A stretch of DNA of 64,000 nt from Icerya purchasi (taxonomy: Eukaryota > Arthropoda > Insecta > Hemiptera > Monophlebidae): positions 106,251,164-106,315,163 of the forward strand of contig CM077116.1 of the NCBI GenBank assembly GCA_039619475.1, in the 5' to 3' direction. Numbering within the stretch: the stretch's first letter is position 1; each line of letters begins with the position of its first letter. Below the pieces are notes generated by a model. It worked only from the letters and a program-made list of their open reading frames with translations, did not search any database and was not told the DNA's origin. The translations under genes and the position numbers were made by a program. Below, one piece after another: positions 9,640 through 21,600 of this stretch.

Positions 9640-12600
9640 ATGGCTCATAATAAAATCATAATGCAGTGGAATTGTAGAGGTTTCTACAATCAGCTCACTG
9701 AACTTAAACTATTAATAGCCTCACACGCCCCCAAAATCATATGCCTACAGGAGTCATATCTGAAAGCATCCAACAACCCGACACTTCAAAATTACTCTAT
9801 AATAAGATGCGATTATGAGCAGGGCATTCGAGCAAGTGGAGGAGTTATTACCCTAGTGCGATCCGATCTACACGCAACGGCTATAAATCTTAAAACATCG
9901 CTCCAAACAATTGCTATATCAGTCAACATACCCTCTCTTTCAAACCACCCGATCACGGTATGTAACTGCTATATCCCACCTGACACACTGGTAAATCCAA
10001 ACGAAATGGAAAAGCTGCTACTGCAGATTGCTCACCCCGCAATTATTGTCGGAGACTTCAATGCCCACTCTCCAGTATGGGGATCAATATCAACCAATAA
10101 ACACGGAAATATCATTAACAAGTTAGTGCTGGAAAACAATTTAATTGTCATGTCCCCCCCTAACTATACATATCTCAGCCCTACCCATAATACATTTTCA
10201 ACAATTGATATAGCGCTAATCTCCCCTATATTAGTACCAAAACTACAATCAACTGTACTGGAGGACCCATACTCAAGTGACCATTTTCCTGTGTTCTTAC
10301 ATACAACACTAGTTTCACAAGACCAGGAGGTGCTAAGCTGCCCACGTCTTCTATATAATAAAGCAGACTGGAAATTATACACATCGAAGGTCGAAATCCC
10401 AAACCAGCCATCTGTGTCTGTACAAGAAAACATTAACCGCCTACATCAGGCCATTTTCAACGCTGCTAAAGCTTCAATTCCCATGTCATCCGGTTGCCAC
10501 CGAACCCGCAGAGTACCGTGGTGGTGCCCTGAAATTGAAATGGCAATACGATGTCGGAAACGGGCATTACGAAAATTCAAATCGTCTGGCCTCCCCTCCG
10601 ATTTAATCATCTTCAAAAAATGTAGGGCCGAGGCACGATTAATGATACGATCTAAAAAACAAGAATCATGGCACGTCTTTATTTCTTCAATATCGACTAC
10701 CACATCAAATCGTTCCTCATGGGAAAAGATAAAAGCAATTAACGGAATCAACCGTTCTAAGCCCTTTATCCATTTAAGTGACAACGGCACAACAGTATCT
10801 GACACAACACAAGTTGCAAATTTATTTGCGGAACACTTTTCTTTAACATCATCTTCCACATCATACACAAATGTATTTAGAGCTCGAAAAGCCGAAATAG
10901 AGTCATTAGAAATGTGTATCCCTCAAGATGCAACAGCTCCTTATAACTGCGATTTCACAGAAAATGAACTTAATTTCCAACTTACACATCATACGCGTAA
11001 TAGTTCTCCTGGTCCCGATTCGATGCATCCGTACATGCTAAAATATTTACCATCTTCTGCAAAATCCTACTTACTCCATATATATAACCAGGTGTGGATG
11101 GCAGGCTCTATCCCGCATCAATGGAAACTAGCCCAAATTGTTCCTATCCTGAAGCCAAGCAAAGATCCTCTCCTCCTTCCTAGTTACCGGCCCATTTCTC
11201 TCCTAAATGTGATATCCAAAACAATGGAGAAAATGGTGAACAGGCGTCTAATCCATTTCCTTGAACAGAATAACCTCCTTTCCTCTACACAAGCCGGAGG
11301 GCGTAAAATGCGATCATCTACTGATCATCTATTGAGCCTACAACGGCAAATTTCAACAGCTTTCTGCCATCAACAAAGCGTACATGCAATATTTTTTGAC
11401 ATGGAAAAAGCCTTTGATCGAGTATGGCGGCGGGGGCTACTAATGAAGCTACTAACCGCTGGGTTAACTGGCAATATGGCCAACTATATAAAAAACTTTC
11501 TAACAGAAAGAAAGTTTCAAGTTAAAATTGGAAATATCAATTCAATAACTATGTCACTAGAGAATGGCATACCACAAGGCTCTGCCCTAAGTGCAACCTT
11601 GTTTATATTCTTTATAAATGATATAATGAACTGCATTTCGCCTCCTGTTACTGTCCGGCTTTATATCGACGACTTGAACATCTCTTTATCTTCCAGTCTT
11701 CCTTCCAATGCACAAAATATCCTCCAAAAAACAATAAATAAATTACAATCCTGGTCAAATAACAACGGCCTAGTGTTCTCTCCTTCCAAAACAATATATA
11801 CGGAATTCCATAAAAGACGTGCCGTCTCACCTACTATTTCCTTCACACTAGATAATAATCCTATATCCTTTCAACCTACAGTGAAATTCCTGGGACTATT
11901 GTTTGATTGCCGGCTATCCTGGCGTCCACACATATCAGGTTTAAAAAAAAAGTGTTTAAAATCCCTCGGCATTATCAAATACTTATCAAATCCTAAATAT
12001 AACTTTCACCCCAAGCTTCTTCTATCAGTGTATAAATCCATCATCGTATCTAAAATCATGTATGGGTGTCCCGCCTACTCCCAAGCATGTCAGTCCTTAA
12101 TAAATTCATTAGATGCAATCCATAATTCTGCCCTTCGTTCAATTCTTGGAGCTCATCGTACTACTCCTGGATCCAGTATGTGCAATTTGTTGGGGTGCCC
12201 GCCGTTGTCATACTACAGGGACTATCATAGACGATGTAATGCCCTTCGGTCCTTGACACATGCTCCTGTGGCTGCTATTAACTCCCTATGCACACCAAGT
12301 TTTTCAAACGATCCTGTGCCTGAAGTTCGTGGCTTATTAAATTCAAATAATATAAATCCAATGAACCCTATGCAAAACCTAACATTAGTTCCCCCATGGG
12401 AGTCCCCAATAATAGTATCACTCAAAAACAACTCCAGACAGCACCTAACTGACGCCATCGTAATGGCCAAAAATACAATAAATAAATACACCGACCACGT
12501 TATAGTATACACAGATGGTGCTCGGAATAACCCCTCCACAGTCATATCACCGACAGCATGTGCGTTCGTAGTATCGGATAAGGCATATTCTTTCCGCCTC

Positions 12601-13326
12601 AATGATGGTTGCACAGTACTAGACGCGGAAATGTACGCCATATTATATGGGCTACAATACACGTCTCTGTGTGAGCCCAACAAGAAGATATTAATAATCA
12701 CAGATTCTCTGACAGCACTAGAAGCCATATCCAGCCCTAAAACAAGAAATACAATAAGCACTCAAATTCTTCGTATGATCATCGACATACAGAAGTCCGA
12801 GGGCCAGGTGACGTTTATGTGGGTCCCTGGTCACGCAGGAATACGAGGGAATGAACAAGCGAACGCAATGGCACAATCAGCACTACGAGTTCCGCAGAAC
12901 AGATACTCGCCTCCCCCTTCATCCATGGCACAATTCTTTCTAGCGATAAGCAAACAAGAATGGAAGGGACAATGGACCGCCTGTCAGACTTTTCTGGCCC
13001 AGGTAAAGACAACGATCGAGCCATGGTGGCCTCCAACAAATTGTTCCCGCAGAGAATTCAGTATAATCAGCCGACTGCGGACAGGCCACACCGCAATCTC
13101 GCACGACCACCTTCTAAATGGGACATCTCCACCAACACAGTGCCCTTTCTGTATGGGAAATTTCATGCCAACCGTTCAACACTTATTAATAGAATGCACA
13201 GCATTCCTATCAACTAAGAAACTCTTAACATATAAAACACTTCCCGATATGCTATCAAACACCCAAACAGCAATAGATTCCGTCATTAATTTTCTTAACA
13301 TAAACAGGATAGCTAAAACTATATAA
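9640..13326 (+). CDS. ORF2: endonuclease, reverse transcriptase, RNase H
   Basis: A 1228-residue polyprotein of an I-superfamily LINE that nicks the target and copies the RNA in place. The N-terminal apurinic endonuclease (~1-220) shows N11, E38, GDFN at 138-141, D190 and SSDH at 212-215. Reverse transcriptase follows: SYRPISLLN, FFDMEKAFDRVW with D587, NGIPQGSALSATLF, and RLYIDDLN with the catalytic D677 and D678. RNase H has D959 (YTDGARNN), E997 (DAEMYAI), D1022 (ITDSLTAL) and H1065 (WVPGHAG). The position of the fourth metal ligand reads GNEQANAMA, that is Asn1075 where Asp is usual. A C-terminal zinc knuckle C1168-x2-C1171, H1181, C1186 follows. No stop or frameshift interrupts the frame. 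The first ATG at 9640 leaves the endonuclease complete. Minus-strand open frames inside are shadows. Confidence 0.93.
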   Translation: MAHNKIIMQWNCRGFYNQLTELKLLIASHAPKIICLQESYLKASNNPTLQNYSIIRCDYEQGIRASGGVITLVRSDLHATAINLKTSLQTIAISVNIPSLSNHPITVCNCYIPPDTLVNPNEMEKLLLQIAHPAIIVGDFNAHSPVWGSISTNKHGNIINKLVLENNLIVMSPPNYTYLSPTHNTFSTIDIALISPILVPKLQSTVLEDPYSSDHFPVFLHTTLVSQDQEVLSCPRLLYNKADWKLYTSKVEIPNQPSVSVQENINRLHQAIFNAAKASIPMSSGCHRTRRVPWWCPEIEMAIRCRKRALRKFKSSGLPSDLIIFKKCRAEARLMIRSKKQESWHVFISSISTTTSNRSSWEKIKAINGINRSKPFIHLSDNGTTVSDTTQVANLFAEHFSLTSSSTSYTNVFRARKAEIESLEMCIPQDATAPYNCDFTENELNFQLTHHTRNSSPGPDSMHPYMLKYLPSSAKSYLLHIYNQVWMAGSIPHQWKLAQIVPILKPSKDPLLLPSYRPISLLNVISKTMEKMVNRRLIHFLEQNNLLSSTQAGGRKMRSSTDHLLSLQRQISTAFCHQQSVHAIFFDMEKAFDRVWRRGLLMKLLTAGLTGNMANYIKNFLTERKFQVKIGNINSITMSLENGIPQGSALSATLFIFFINDIMNCISPPVTVRLYIDDLNISLSSSLPSNAQNILQKTINKLQSWSNNNGLVFSPSKTIYTEFHKRRAVSPTISFTLDNNPISFQPTVKFLGLLFDCRLSWRPHISGLKKKCLKSLGIIKYLSNPKYNFHPKLLLSVYKSIIVSKIMYGCPAYSQACQSLINSLDAIHNSALRSILGAHRTTPGSSMCNLLGCPPLSYYRDYHRRCNALRSLTHAPVAAINSLCTPSFSNDPVPEVRGLLNSNNINPMNPMQNLTLVPPWESPIIVSLKNNSRQHLTDAIVMAKNTINKYTDHVIVYTDGARNNPSTVISPTACAFVVSDKAYSFRLNDGCTVLDAEMYAILYGLQYTSLCEPNKKILIITDSLTALEAISSPKTRNTISTQILRMIIDIQKSEGQVTFMWVPGHAGIRGNEQANAMAQSALRVPQNRYSPPPSSMAQFFLAISKQEWKGQWTACQTFLAQVKTTIEPWWPPTNCSRREFSIISRLRTGHTAISHDHLLNGTSPPTQCPFCMGNFMPTVQHLLIECTAFLSTKKLLTYKTLPDMLSNTQTAIDSVINFLNINRIAKTI

Positions 13327-13399
13327 CCGCAAATCCCGTTTCGGTATGTCGTGATAGCCACAGCAGTTAAATACGGCATACTGAAGATCAGGGAATATC

Positions 13400-13404
<5 letters not shown>

Positions 13405-13430
<26 letters not shown>
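13405..13430 (+). repeat. poly(A) tail of the I-type element
   Basis: A pure A tract begins at 13405 and runs into the target duplication at about 13431. Its purity fits a recent insertion. Confidence 0.85.
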
Positions 13431-13432
<2 letters not shown>

Positions 13433-13445
13433 TAGATTATACAGT
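13431..13445 (+). repeat. right target-site duplication of the I-type element
   Basis: Exact second copy of AATAGATTATACAGT, after which the RTE linker reading continues in frame. Confidence 0.9.
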
Positions 13446-15391
13446 AACATATCAAAAACAATAAAAACCGCTATATCACAATCAACCGATGACTCCAATA
13501 AAAATAAACAAGAGATAACGACACATCGGGAATTAACTAATCTATATAAGAAAAGAGCTGCAATTATTAAAATAAGACATAAAACGCCCAAGGATAAAAT
13601 CGAATTAAATGTAATTTCCAAACTGATAAGGAACGAGATAAGAAAAAAGAACGAACTTAGGAAAAATGAAATAATAAAAGAAACATTAGAGGGAGGTAAA
13701 AATATCAAGAAACTGAACAAGCAACTAAGTGTAGGTATCCCGTGGAATTTATACTTTGTAAATTCTATAGGTCATAAAATATATGATAGAAAAGAGATAA
13801 ATAAATTAATAACTAACTATTATAGGGAATTATATAAAGGCGAAAATAATTATGAGGATATAATGGTAAACTTCGAACCAGAACCTGAGTTCTTAGTTAA
13901 CGAAATAAAAATAATAGTAGGAAAATTAAAGTCTAACAGAAGCCCAGGCCATGATGGTATAGTTAACGAACATATTAAAGCAGGAGGGGACTATCTAATT
14001 AAATTTCTTACAACACTTTTCAACAGTATCTTAAGGACAAGTAATATACCCGAAGAATCGAGATATTCAGATATAATAATACTATTTAAGAAAGGCGATC
14101 GTCATAAAATCGAAAATTACCGCCCTATTACTTTAAGCTTAAGTATTTCGAAGTTGTTCTCAAAACTACTAGAAATAAGATTAAAACATTTTTTAGAAGC
14201 CCAGCAACCAACGGAACAAGCCGGCTTCCGGAAGACATTTTCAACAACTGACCACCTTCATACAATAAACCAAATAATAGAAAAAAGTAATGAATACCAG
14301 ATAAATTTATATTTAGCCTTAATTGATTACCAAAAAGCGTTCGACTCCTTAAAACATGAATATATATGCTTAAAGCAATGCACAAACATGGGGTCCCAGG
14401 AAATTTCATTAGGTTAATTCAGGAAATGTACAAAGGACTCAAAACGCGAATAATAACGGACATTAAAGGGGAATACTTTTCAATTAATAGAGGGGTTAGG
14501 CAAGGAGACCCACTCTCCCCAATCTTATTTAATTGTACATTAGAAGAAGTTTTTAGAGAAATGAACTGGGAAAATAAGGGAATAAATATAAATGGCAAGA
14601 AATTATCAAATTTAAGATTTGCAGGTGACATTGTTCTTCTTTCCTCTTCCTTAGAAGAACTGAAGGAAATGCTATTGGAGCTAGACATGAAAGGATCAAA
14701 AGTCGGACTATCTATTAACACCCTAAAAACTAAAATATTAACTAAGACTACAACCCAGAGAGGAATACAGATAAATAATAATTTAATAGAAATAGCGAGC
14801 GAAGCGACATACTTAGGTCAACAATTATCATTTGAGAATAAGATGGGAAAAGAAATAAACACGAGAATTACTAAGACGTGGAATAAGTATTGGTCGCTAA
14901 AAAGAATATTCAAAGGACCTTTCAGTAATCATCATAAAAGTCAAATTTTTAACATGTGCATACTACCTGTTTTAACTTATGGATGCCAAACTTGGACATT
15001 GAACACAAAAATTATAAATAAACTAAGGGTAACGCAAAACACACTAGAAAGATCAATGCTTAATATAAAAATAAGAGATCGAATAAGAATAAAAGAAATA
15101 AAACGGCGTTTAGGTAATAATATTGACGTGGTGAACTATGTTAGAAGGAGAAAATGGGAATGGGCTGGCCATGTAATAAGATTAAGAGACGACCGTTGGA
15201 CATATAAGTCCACTTTTTGGTATCTTTCACATTACAGACGAAAACGAGGTCATCAAAAAGGTAGATGGAAAGACGAAATAAACCAATTTTTAAATAATAA
15301 TAACTTTGAAAAAATAGCAGTTAATAGATCAGAATGGGAACGGTTAAGGGATACCTTTGCTCTTCATGGGCCGAGGAAATTTTACTTATAA
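13446..15391 (+). pseudogene. RTE reverse transcriptase and C-terminal domain
   Basis: Continues the RTE ORF after the I-type insertion. A long linker (NISKTIKTAISQ ... KGENNYEDI) leads into the RT: LKSNRSPGHDGIVNEHIK, ENYRPITLSLSISKLFSK, AGFRKTFSTTDHL, LALIDYQKAFDSL, then a frameshift near 14362. The second frame (14366-15391) continues with HGVPGNFIRLIQEMYKG, GVRQGDPLSPILFN, LRFAGDIVLLSS, TYLGQQLSF, LPVLTYGCQTWTL and RRKWEWAGHVIRLRDDRW. Both breaks inactivate it: the frameshift, and FAGD where the catalytic FADD should be. The protein end at 15391 (TAA) precedes a short 3' UTR and the TGATTT-rich tail. RTE proteins are normally about 950-1000 residues and the summed pieces fit that. Confidence 0.85.
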
Positions 15392-15436
15392 ATAACTAAT
15401 TTTATGTAATATATTAATCATGCATAATTTTCTCAA

Positions 15437-15463
15437 TAAAGGTATTTTGATTTTGATTTGATT
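15437..15463 (+). repeat. RTE 3' terminal TGATTT-rich tail
   Basis: AATAAAGG is followed by repeated TTTTGAT/TTGATT units, ending directly at the right target duplication. RTE-clade LINEs usually end in short simple repeats instead of poly(A). Confidence 0.75.
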
Positions 15464-15475
15464 TGGTTCGAGTTC
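15464..15475 (+). repeat. right target-site duplication of the RTE element
   Basis: Second copy of TGGTTCGAGTTC, 9.5 kb from the first because of the nested insertions. Confidence 0.8.
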
Positions 15476-18434
15476 ACAATTAAATTTCGGTACACATCCA
15501 CCATCCATAAAGTTTTCCCCAGTAAGTAAAAAATTTATTTTGGTTTTCACCTTTTTATTCGGAGAAAATCTTTGTTACTGCATATATTTCACTAAAAATA
15601 TTTCGCGGTATCCGCCGCGGTTATATTGCGCCTTCCGGGAGATAACTACTTAGTTATAGCGGCGAACATTTTTCTACGCTTAATTATTCAACGACTGGAG
15701 TTTCTCTGTTAGATTAATTTTTTTTTTTTGTAGGGACCTCTACCCCGAAATGATAGGAGAGTCAACTAATTAAAACTTAATTCGATCGGAAATAGCTAAA
15801 ATAAAGGAATTAATGGTAGGGACAGCAAACTGAGAGGGAAAGAACAGGATATATATTAGAATATCGAATGTGAAAGCGCCTGTATTCGATAATATAGAGC
15901 GATAGAGTGCAAAATACTAGAAATCGAATCAGGAATCTGCCCGAAGTACTGCAATACCGACAATCGGTGAAAATATTTTTTTAAACTAAAATAAAAAGAC
16001 CTCTATTGTGATTATTGTCCAAATAACAATTCAGATGTGAAATGAGTCGGTGATATTTAAACAGTACAGTCGATTGTTCAAGTGAAATCTGTATTAATAT
16101 TGAATTAATACCGTGTTTATTAATTTATTAAACAACCGTAACCGCAATAATAATTGCAACAATATTCCGAAGGCATCTATAAATTACGATAATTTTCCAC
16201 CTATTGATCGTAGCAGTCATATTTTGTACACGTTAATAAATTTTCCGGCAAAAATGAAACATACGATTTAATTATGAAAAATCGATACATTAAATTTGAC
16301 TTTTTTTTTTTTTTTTAAATTTATGTATTACGTTAAACATTTGAAAACACTAGATAAACTTCATTTTGCGTTGTCGTACAAATATTGCCGAAAATTTGTT
16401 AGAAACGTATAAAAATAAATTTCTTACCTTCCGTTTGAAAATTAAACTTTATTTAAATTTTCACTTTTTACCTATTAATGTTTTATTTTATAATAATCTG
16501 CGGGAATTTGTATTAATATTATAACTGATTTAATCTGACCGAGGTGGGATGAGACGGTTATTTCACATATTATTATTTATTACCGTACGCAGTGATTAAT
16601 AATTAATTAATAATTATAGTTCATTTTTTATACACCTCAACAATAAAACTAACAATTACAATATTCATTCTGTTATAATTACATTTCTCAGCTAACTCAT
16701 CGCTAAATTTCTTTATCGCAATACTTTATTGGTCTCACGTACTTGTTATCTATATTTTTAAATTATTTTTACTCTTGCAGCTATTTCTTAACAATCATTG
16801 TTATTAGTATTATTATCAAACATATCAGCGTTATATCAAATATATAAAATCTCACGGGCTTAAGGATTTGTTATTTATATTAATATTTTTTATCGGAATA
16901 TAATAATTTTCTAATTAATTAACAGAATACTCAAAATCATAAATATTTTACAAAAAAAGCAAATTAGTTTCATTCCTTTTTTACAGTAACACTATTTAAA
17001 CATCAATTTAGCTTACGTACGATCAAACGTATATTCCGTTGCCGACATCATCTCTCTGTGCCGAAGTCGTTTTTAATTTTAATTTAAAAATGATAACCGT
17101 AATTTTCGATTCGCGTAAATAAAATTTAATTCGATTCGGTTTAATTACTATTATTATTTTGCTGCCGGTCTTGCTGAACTAGGTTAGAAGTGTGGGTAAA
17201 TAAAATTACTCGACTCCGCGTAAACGATCATTTGTGATTATTCGCTCATTTTCAACTTCTAAATATCTGTAGAAGTAAGGAAAGTTCTTGAAAAACACAT
17301 CCATTTAGCTTCGCTATATTCAGCAGTAACCAATTACGTTTCAAGATTTCTCGATACGTACATAGCGCATGTTCAACTACGTCCGAGAATATTCTGAATA
17401 CTGTTTTTTCACAAAACAAAAATATTTTTAACGAAGAAAAATTGGATGTCTGTTTTGCCTATCTTCGCGGAAAGAAGTGAAGAATGTAGAATTTTCTTCG
17501 GCTTGTCGCAGTGAGACAGACAAATAAAAATTGTTTTGGAAAACAATTGCGAATATAAGTTGTCTAACACAGGCGCGAAGAAATCGATTTGGAAGCCTAT
17601 AAATTCAACATTAAGTGACTGAATTTCAATTTTTATTTATACAAATAAAGTTTACAGACTTCCGGGGCTGCTATTATTTTCTATATTAGTAAACAGTCAT
17701 TGAAAATAATAATTATTCGTACACAATCATTGAAAATAATAATCCGTTAGTTTTTAAATTCATTTATTTTTCTTTCATTTGCAAAATAAACGAATATTAA
17801 AAAACAGTCAGTAATATATAATTTATTAGATTTTTAAATTTTAATACAAAATATTAAGTAAATTATATATTTATGGTGATTAAGTGGAATAATTTGTAAA
17901 TTTAATTGATTAGTGCTCACTATTTTTTGCTTTTTTTGACATCCCGCGAAAAACCTTTACTCAGGAAATATCGTTAAAAAAAATACTATTTATAAATGCA
18001 AATAAGGAAAGCGTAATTAGTTTGCTCAGCCGTGGTTTGTCCGACTCGAATCCGGCTGTCGCATATCCGAATTTCTAAAAATTAACATTTTCCCCGAATT
18101 ATGATGTTCTTTGCCTGGTCCTTACCGAAACAGAAGAAAAAGAAAAATGCGACGCGCGCTATATTTCTTCAACAGCGAACGTGTCTGTTCTGATATAAGA
18201 TTAAAACCTTCTGCAGAACTAAAAATTAAAATCGTTTGGTGTTGTTGAACAATACACACACATGCACAGTTACAAGCGAATATATTTAAATTTAAAATAA
18301 TTACGGAACCCCATTTGTAATAATTAAAAATTTAAGCAGGGAATGTTGCTTAAAAAAATTGAAAACCAATCAATTTTAAACGGAAAAAATTAATAAATGC
18401 TAAGGGTTATAAAATTATGGTTAAAATTAAATAT

Positions 18435-18436
<2 letters not shown>
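15476..18436. other. AT-rich noncoding
   Basis: No coding resemblance on either strand. A T-run lies near 15719-15730 and another near 16302-16316. A short direct repeat with a 30-bp period, around a TCATTGAAAATAATAA core, lies at 17694-17742. Confidence 0.5.

Positions 18437-18474
<38 letters not shown>
18437..18474. repeat. (TA)n microsatellite
   Basis: Uninterrupted alternating TA directly upstream of the family W repeat. A shorter TA tract sits at the same place beside the second family W copy at 31.5 kb. Confidence 0.9.
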
Positions 18475-18479
<5 letters not shown>

Positions 18480-18600
18480 GTCTCTTCGTGCCTCGCAAGG
18501 GGCTCCGCTCTTTGACCCCACCTGGGGACATCCCCGGTCTTCCAGCTCTATCACTTCTATACTTCGTATAGAACGAGGAAAATTAACAATGTCATTCTTT
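18475..18600 (+). repeat. interspersed repeat family W, copy 1
   Basis: About 125 bp shared with 31523-31647 in the same orientation: CTCGCAAGGGGCT is identical (18492-18504 and 31548-31560), CTTCTATACTT-GTATA is shared with one difference, and ACAATGT-ATTCT is shared. Both copies follow a TA tract. It has no coding frame in common and no A or B box that I can see, so I cannot name the family; the end of a longer element or a SINE are both possible. Confidence 0.6.
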
Positions 18601-21600
18601 CCGACTGCGTGATAAAAAAAAAAAAAATCTTTATTTAATGTTCCTTTTTGGGACAAATTTTTACGACAGAAAAAGTAGTGAGGATTGAATTAAGAACGAC
18701 GTCATTAATATATACATGGCCAAAATGATAAAAACATTAAACTAAATTATGCGCATTCGTTGAAATTTTTTAATATTTAAGCATTTTTTGCCAAACCATT
18801 GTGTTACATTTTAAACTTAGGCCGAGCCAGCAGTATACATAAAAAAAGGCGGGGATTTGCAAAAATTTCAAAATGCAGCTAAAAGAACAGTTGCAAAATT
18901 AGCCAAGAGCGAAAAATGTCGTCTGTTTATTTTAGTCAGTGAGTGTATTATGTATACCGCTAATTGTCGTGTTCGAGCAATGAGATATTGGGATTGAAAA
19001 CGAACATGCCCATAATTATCTCTTTTAAAACAACTAAATTCAACAAAATGTACAACAAATATACCATATTAATATTAGAAAATCCTATGAAAACCATTAC
19101 ACTTAATTAAGTTTTTTTTACACACACATGTCCCTCAGCTATAGATTATAAATGAACCACTGCCTAAATGCGTAACTTGTACGGTCGGCTAAGCTCAAAA
19201 TAAATCTTTTTGCGTAAAAAACCAAAAATATATTGCAATTAATTTTTTTTTTTTTTTTTTTTAAGGGTTCCCAACATAATTATATCATTTATTTGTACAA
19301 TATAACATCATCTAAAATAATATTTCCTATTACAATACCTTAATATGATAACTTATATATTACAATAATACAATATAATTTTTATACAACTATCACTCTC
19401 TCATTAGCAGCTTAAAAATTGAAACCAGTTCTTCTTTTTTTTTCAATTATCAGCAAAGGTTAAGGAAACAGATACCGAAAAATAACGGAGCAAAATAATC
19501 ATTTAAATATAATAATGTCTACATTACATAGTTCTAAAAAAAAAAAAAAAAAAAAGCAAAAAAAGCAAACAAAAACTGTAAAAATTGTAAAATAAAAAAT
19601 AAATGAAATAAAGAAATAAAAAATTAATTATAACGTGTAGAGAGAGCGAATGTGTGAGTAAATGAGAGTCGGTTGCTGGCTCTTCGAGAGTGATTCCGCC
19701 TTTAACGGATGCGTGCGGTGATCGATTGGTAAAGGAACGGATCTTCTTCAGTGAGAGGGGAATCGTTTGAAGGAAAAACGGAAAAGGCAGAAAAATCAGG
19801 AAGGAAGGTAGTCAATATTGTGATTCAGTCTTCGGTCAGTCATCGTCGAATGTTGGTCAAGTCCTCATCCATCAACTATTCGTCAATTCGCGAAACAGGC
19901 CAACCTTTCTTACAAAAGAATCAGTCCATTCGTTAACCGAAACAATTTGCAAATATACGAATTTTGATTTTCCTTTTACATTAGCGGGAACTATTTACAA
20001 GTATGTAAAAATTCATTCTTTAATACTCATAATGTAAAAGCGCGTTACAATAATTTGAAATTATGAAATAAACGAATAATAAACGGAAAAACTATAAATT
20101 GTTAATAATGTGTAGGAAAAATGTTTTTTACTAAAATCATGCCGCAATTTAGAAGTTAACGTAATAAGAAATGTGTAAGTTTTGTTAACTAGAAAATTAA
20201 AGGAGAAACTATTTTTGGTCAAATAAAATTCTTGCTAGAATGTTATTTAATAAAAATTGTCACGTTTAAATTTTGTAACAATGCTACATTATTTCTAACT
20301 TATAATCAATCAAGATGGTTAGAAACGAAAATAATTTACAATTTAACTAAACTCAGACATTAAGCAATAATTTTAACAATTCTACATGGTAATTTCAAAG
20401 ATTCGTCATCCTCTGTACTATTGATAGAAAACAAATTATTTTTTAAACGCTCGTTAGAAATTTTAAAATTACGAACGAAATGTGTACTTTAACGATATAT
20501 TTTCAAAAATCAAACAGATATTCGAATTTATATGGAGTTCAAAATTAAAGCTGCCTTTAAAAAAAAAAACCGAATTAGATAAACTTCGCCTGAACTACTG
20601 GAAACCAAAAGGATACCCGTTCATTTTTACCGTAAAAGCACTTCAGTTTCTCTTATCCCTTACCGCTAAATTATTGCATTACAATTTATTCTTTATCCAT
20701 CGTTTCCCTTAAATTGGTTTTTTGCGCCGATACATTCAATTTACCTCATTCCCTCACCTCTACATGGAATTAAATTATAACGTGTATGTGCCACTAAATA
20801 CTATATGATACCTTCCCGCCTGTAAATTTAAGTACATAATATGGTATAATTTTTTTATTTACTTATTTTCTATATATATATATATATATATTTACATAAT
20901 TTGCTCTCACTTGGCCTTAATATCCCTTCAATTTCTACTTCGCGGGCCGCAGATTATCATGGTTGTGTGTACCGTTACAGTCACTGTTCTCCTGGTTCCA
21001 AATTTCCTAACCGTTATCAAACATTCTTTACTTAATTATATATGGTCCTTTATTTAATAGGTCCAACTTCTGATATCGTTTTTCAACTTTACTTCATAGA
21101 GTATGTTTCTTTATATATACTTTTTTCCCCGATTGTATATTCGATTCCAACCAGTTTATTACTTCTTCTTTTTTTCCTTAAGGCTGACCGTTCTATCCTT
21201 TCTCTGACCAATTTAAGTGTTAGATCCTAATTTTCCTTTCACTCTTCCGGATATTCGATTCCCCTTTGAGTAATTCGATCAGGCAATTTATATTTTAATA
21301 AGCAGTGTGGGCTAAACCCAGTGACCGTATTTAGGAGATAATTTAAAATGTTTTCGACACGTTTTACGCATTTCATCCAAGAATTGTGGCGCTTATGCGA
21401 GAATAGACGTACTGTAGTTTTGTAATTTTACGATTTATCCTCTGTACAAATAAACCATTTACACTATTTACAACTAAATTTAATGCTGACGAATTTTACG
21501 TATTATTATTATTATTATTACGATACTTCACGTTATCACACCATACAAGTTTCTATGGCTGTTCATTCATTTTACTTTCCCAATGTCCTCTATACTGATT

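Larger units (their letters stand above)
8007..13430 (+). mobile_element. complete I-superfamily LINE (5.4 kb, two open ORFs)
   Basis: A full-length non-LTR retrotransposon defined by a perfect 15-bp target duplication, a 5' UTR of about 114 bp, two non-overlapping open ORFs (8121-9584 and 9640-13326), a short 3' UTR and a poly(A) tract starting at 13405. Endonuclease, reverse transcriptase and RNase H domains are all in ORF2, which places it in the I superfamily; assignment to I, Nimb, LOA or a relative needs a tree. Both ORFs are intact and the RT box is YIDD, so it may have been active recently. It is inserted in the linker of the older RTE element, in the same orientation. Confidence 0.9.
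5985..15463 (+). mobile_element. RTE-clade LINE interrupted by three later insertions
   Basis: The outermost element of a nested structure. Its own sequence is split into about 5985-6589 (5' region, endonuclease first part), 6974-7338 (endonuclease second part), 7905-8006 (linker) and 13446-15463 (linker, reverse transcriptase, C-terminal domain, 3' tail). The reading of the protein continues across each break, which shows the intervening pieces are insertions: an RTE-like 3' fragment on the minus strand (6590-6973), a family X LINE 3' fragment (about 7339-7904) and a complete I-superfamily element (8007-13430 with its duplication). The 3' end at 15437-15463 is TGATTT-rich instead of poly(A), as is usual for RTE elements. 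The element is dead: it has a frameshift near 14362 and FAGD in place of FADD. Confidence 0.85.

Noticed and set aside
12225..12761. 178-codon minus-strand frame
   Set aside because: Lies inside the ORF2 RNase H region of the I-type LINE and is a shadow.
20482..20712. 76-codon plus-strand frame
   Set aside because: Lys/Leu/Phe-rich and unlike known proteins; expected by chance in AT-rich DNA.
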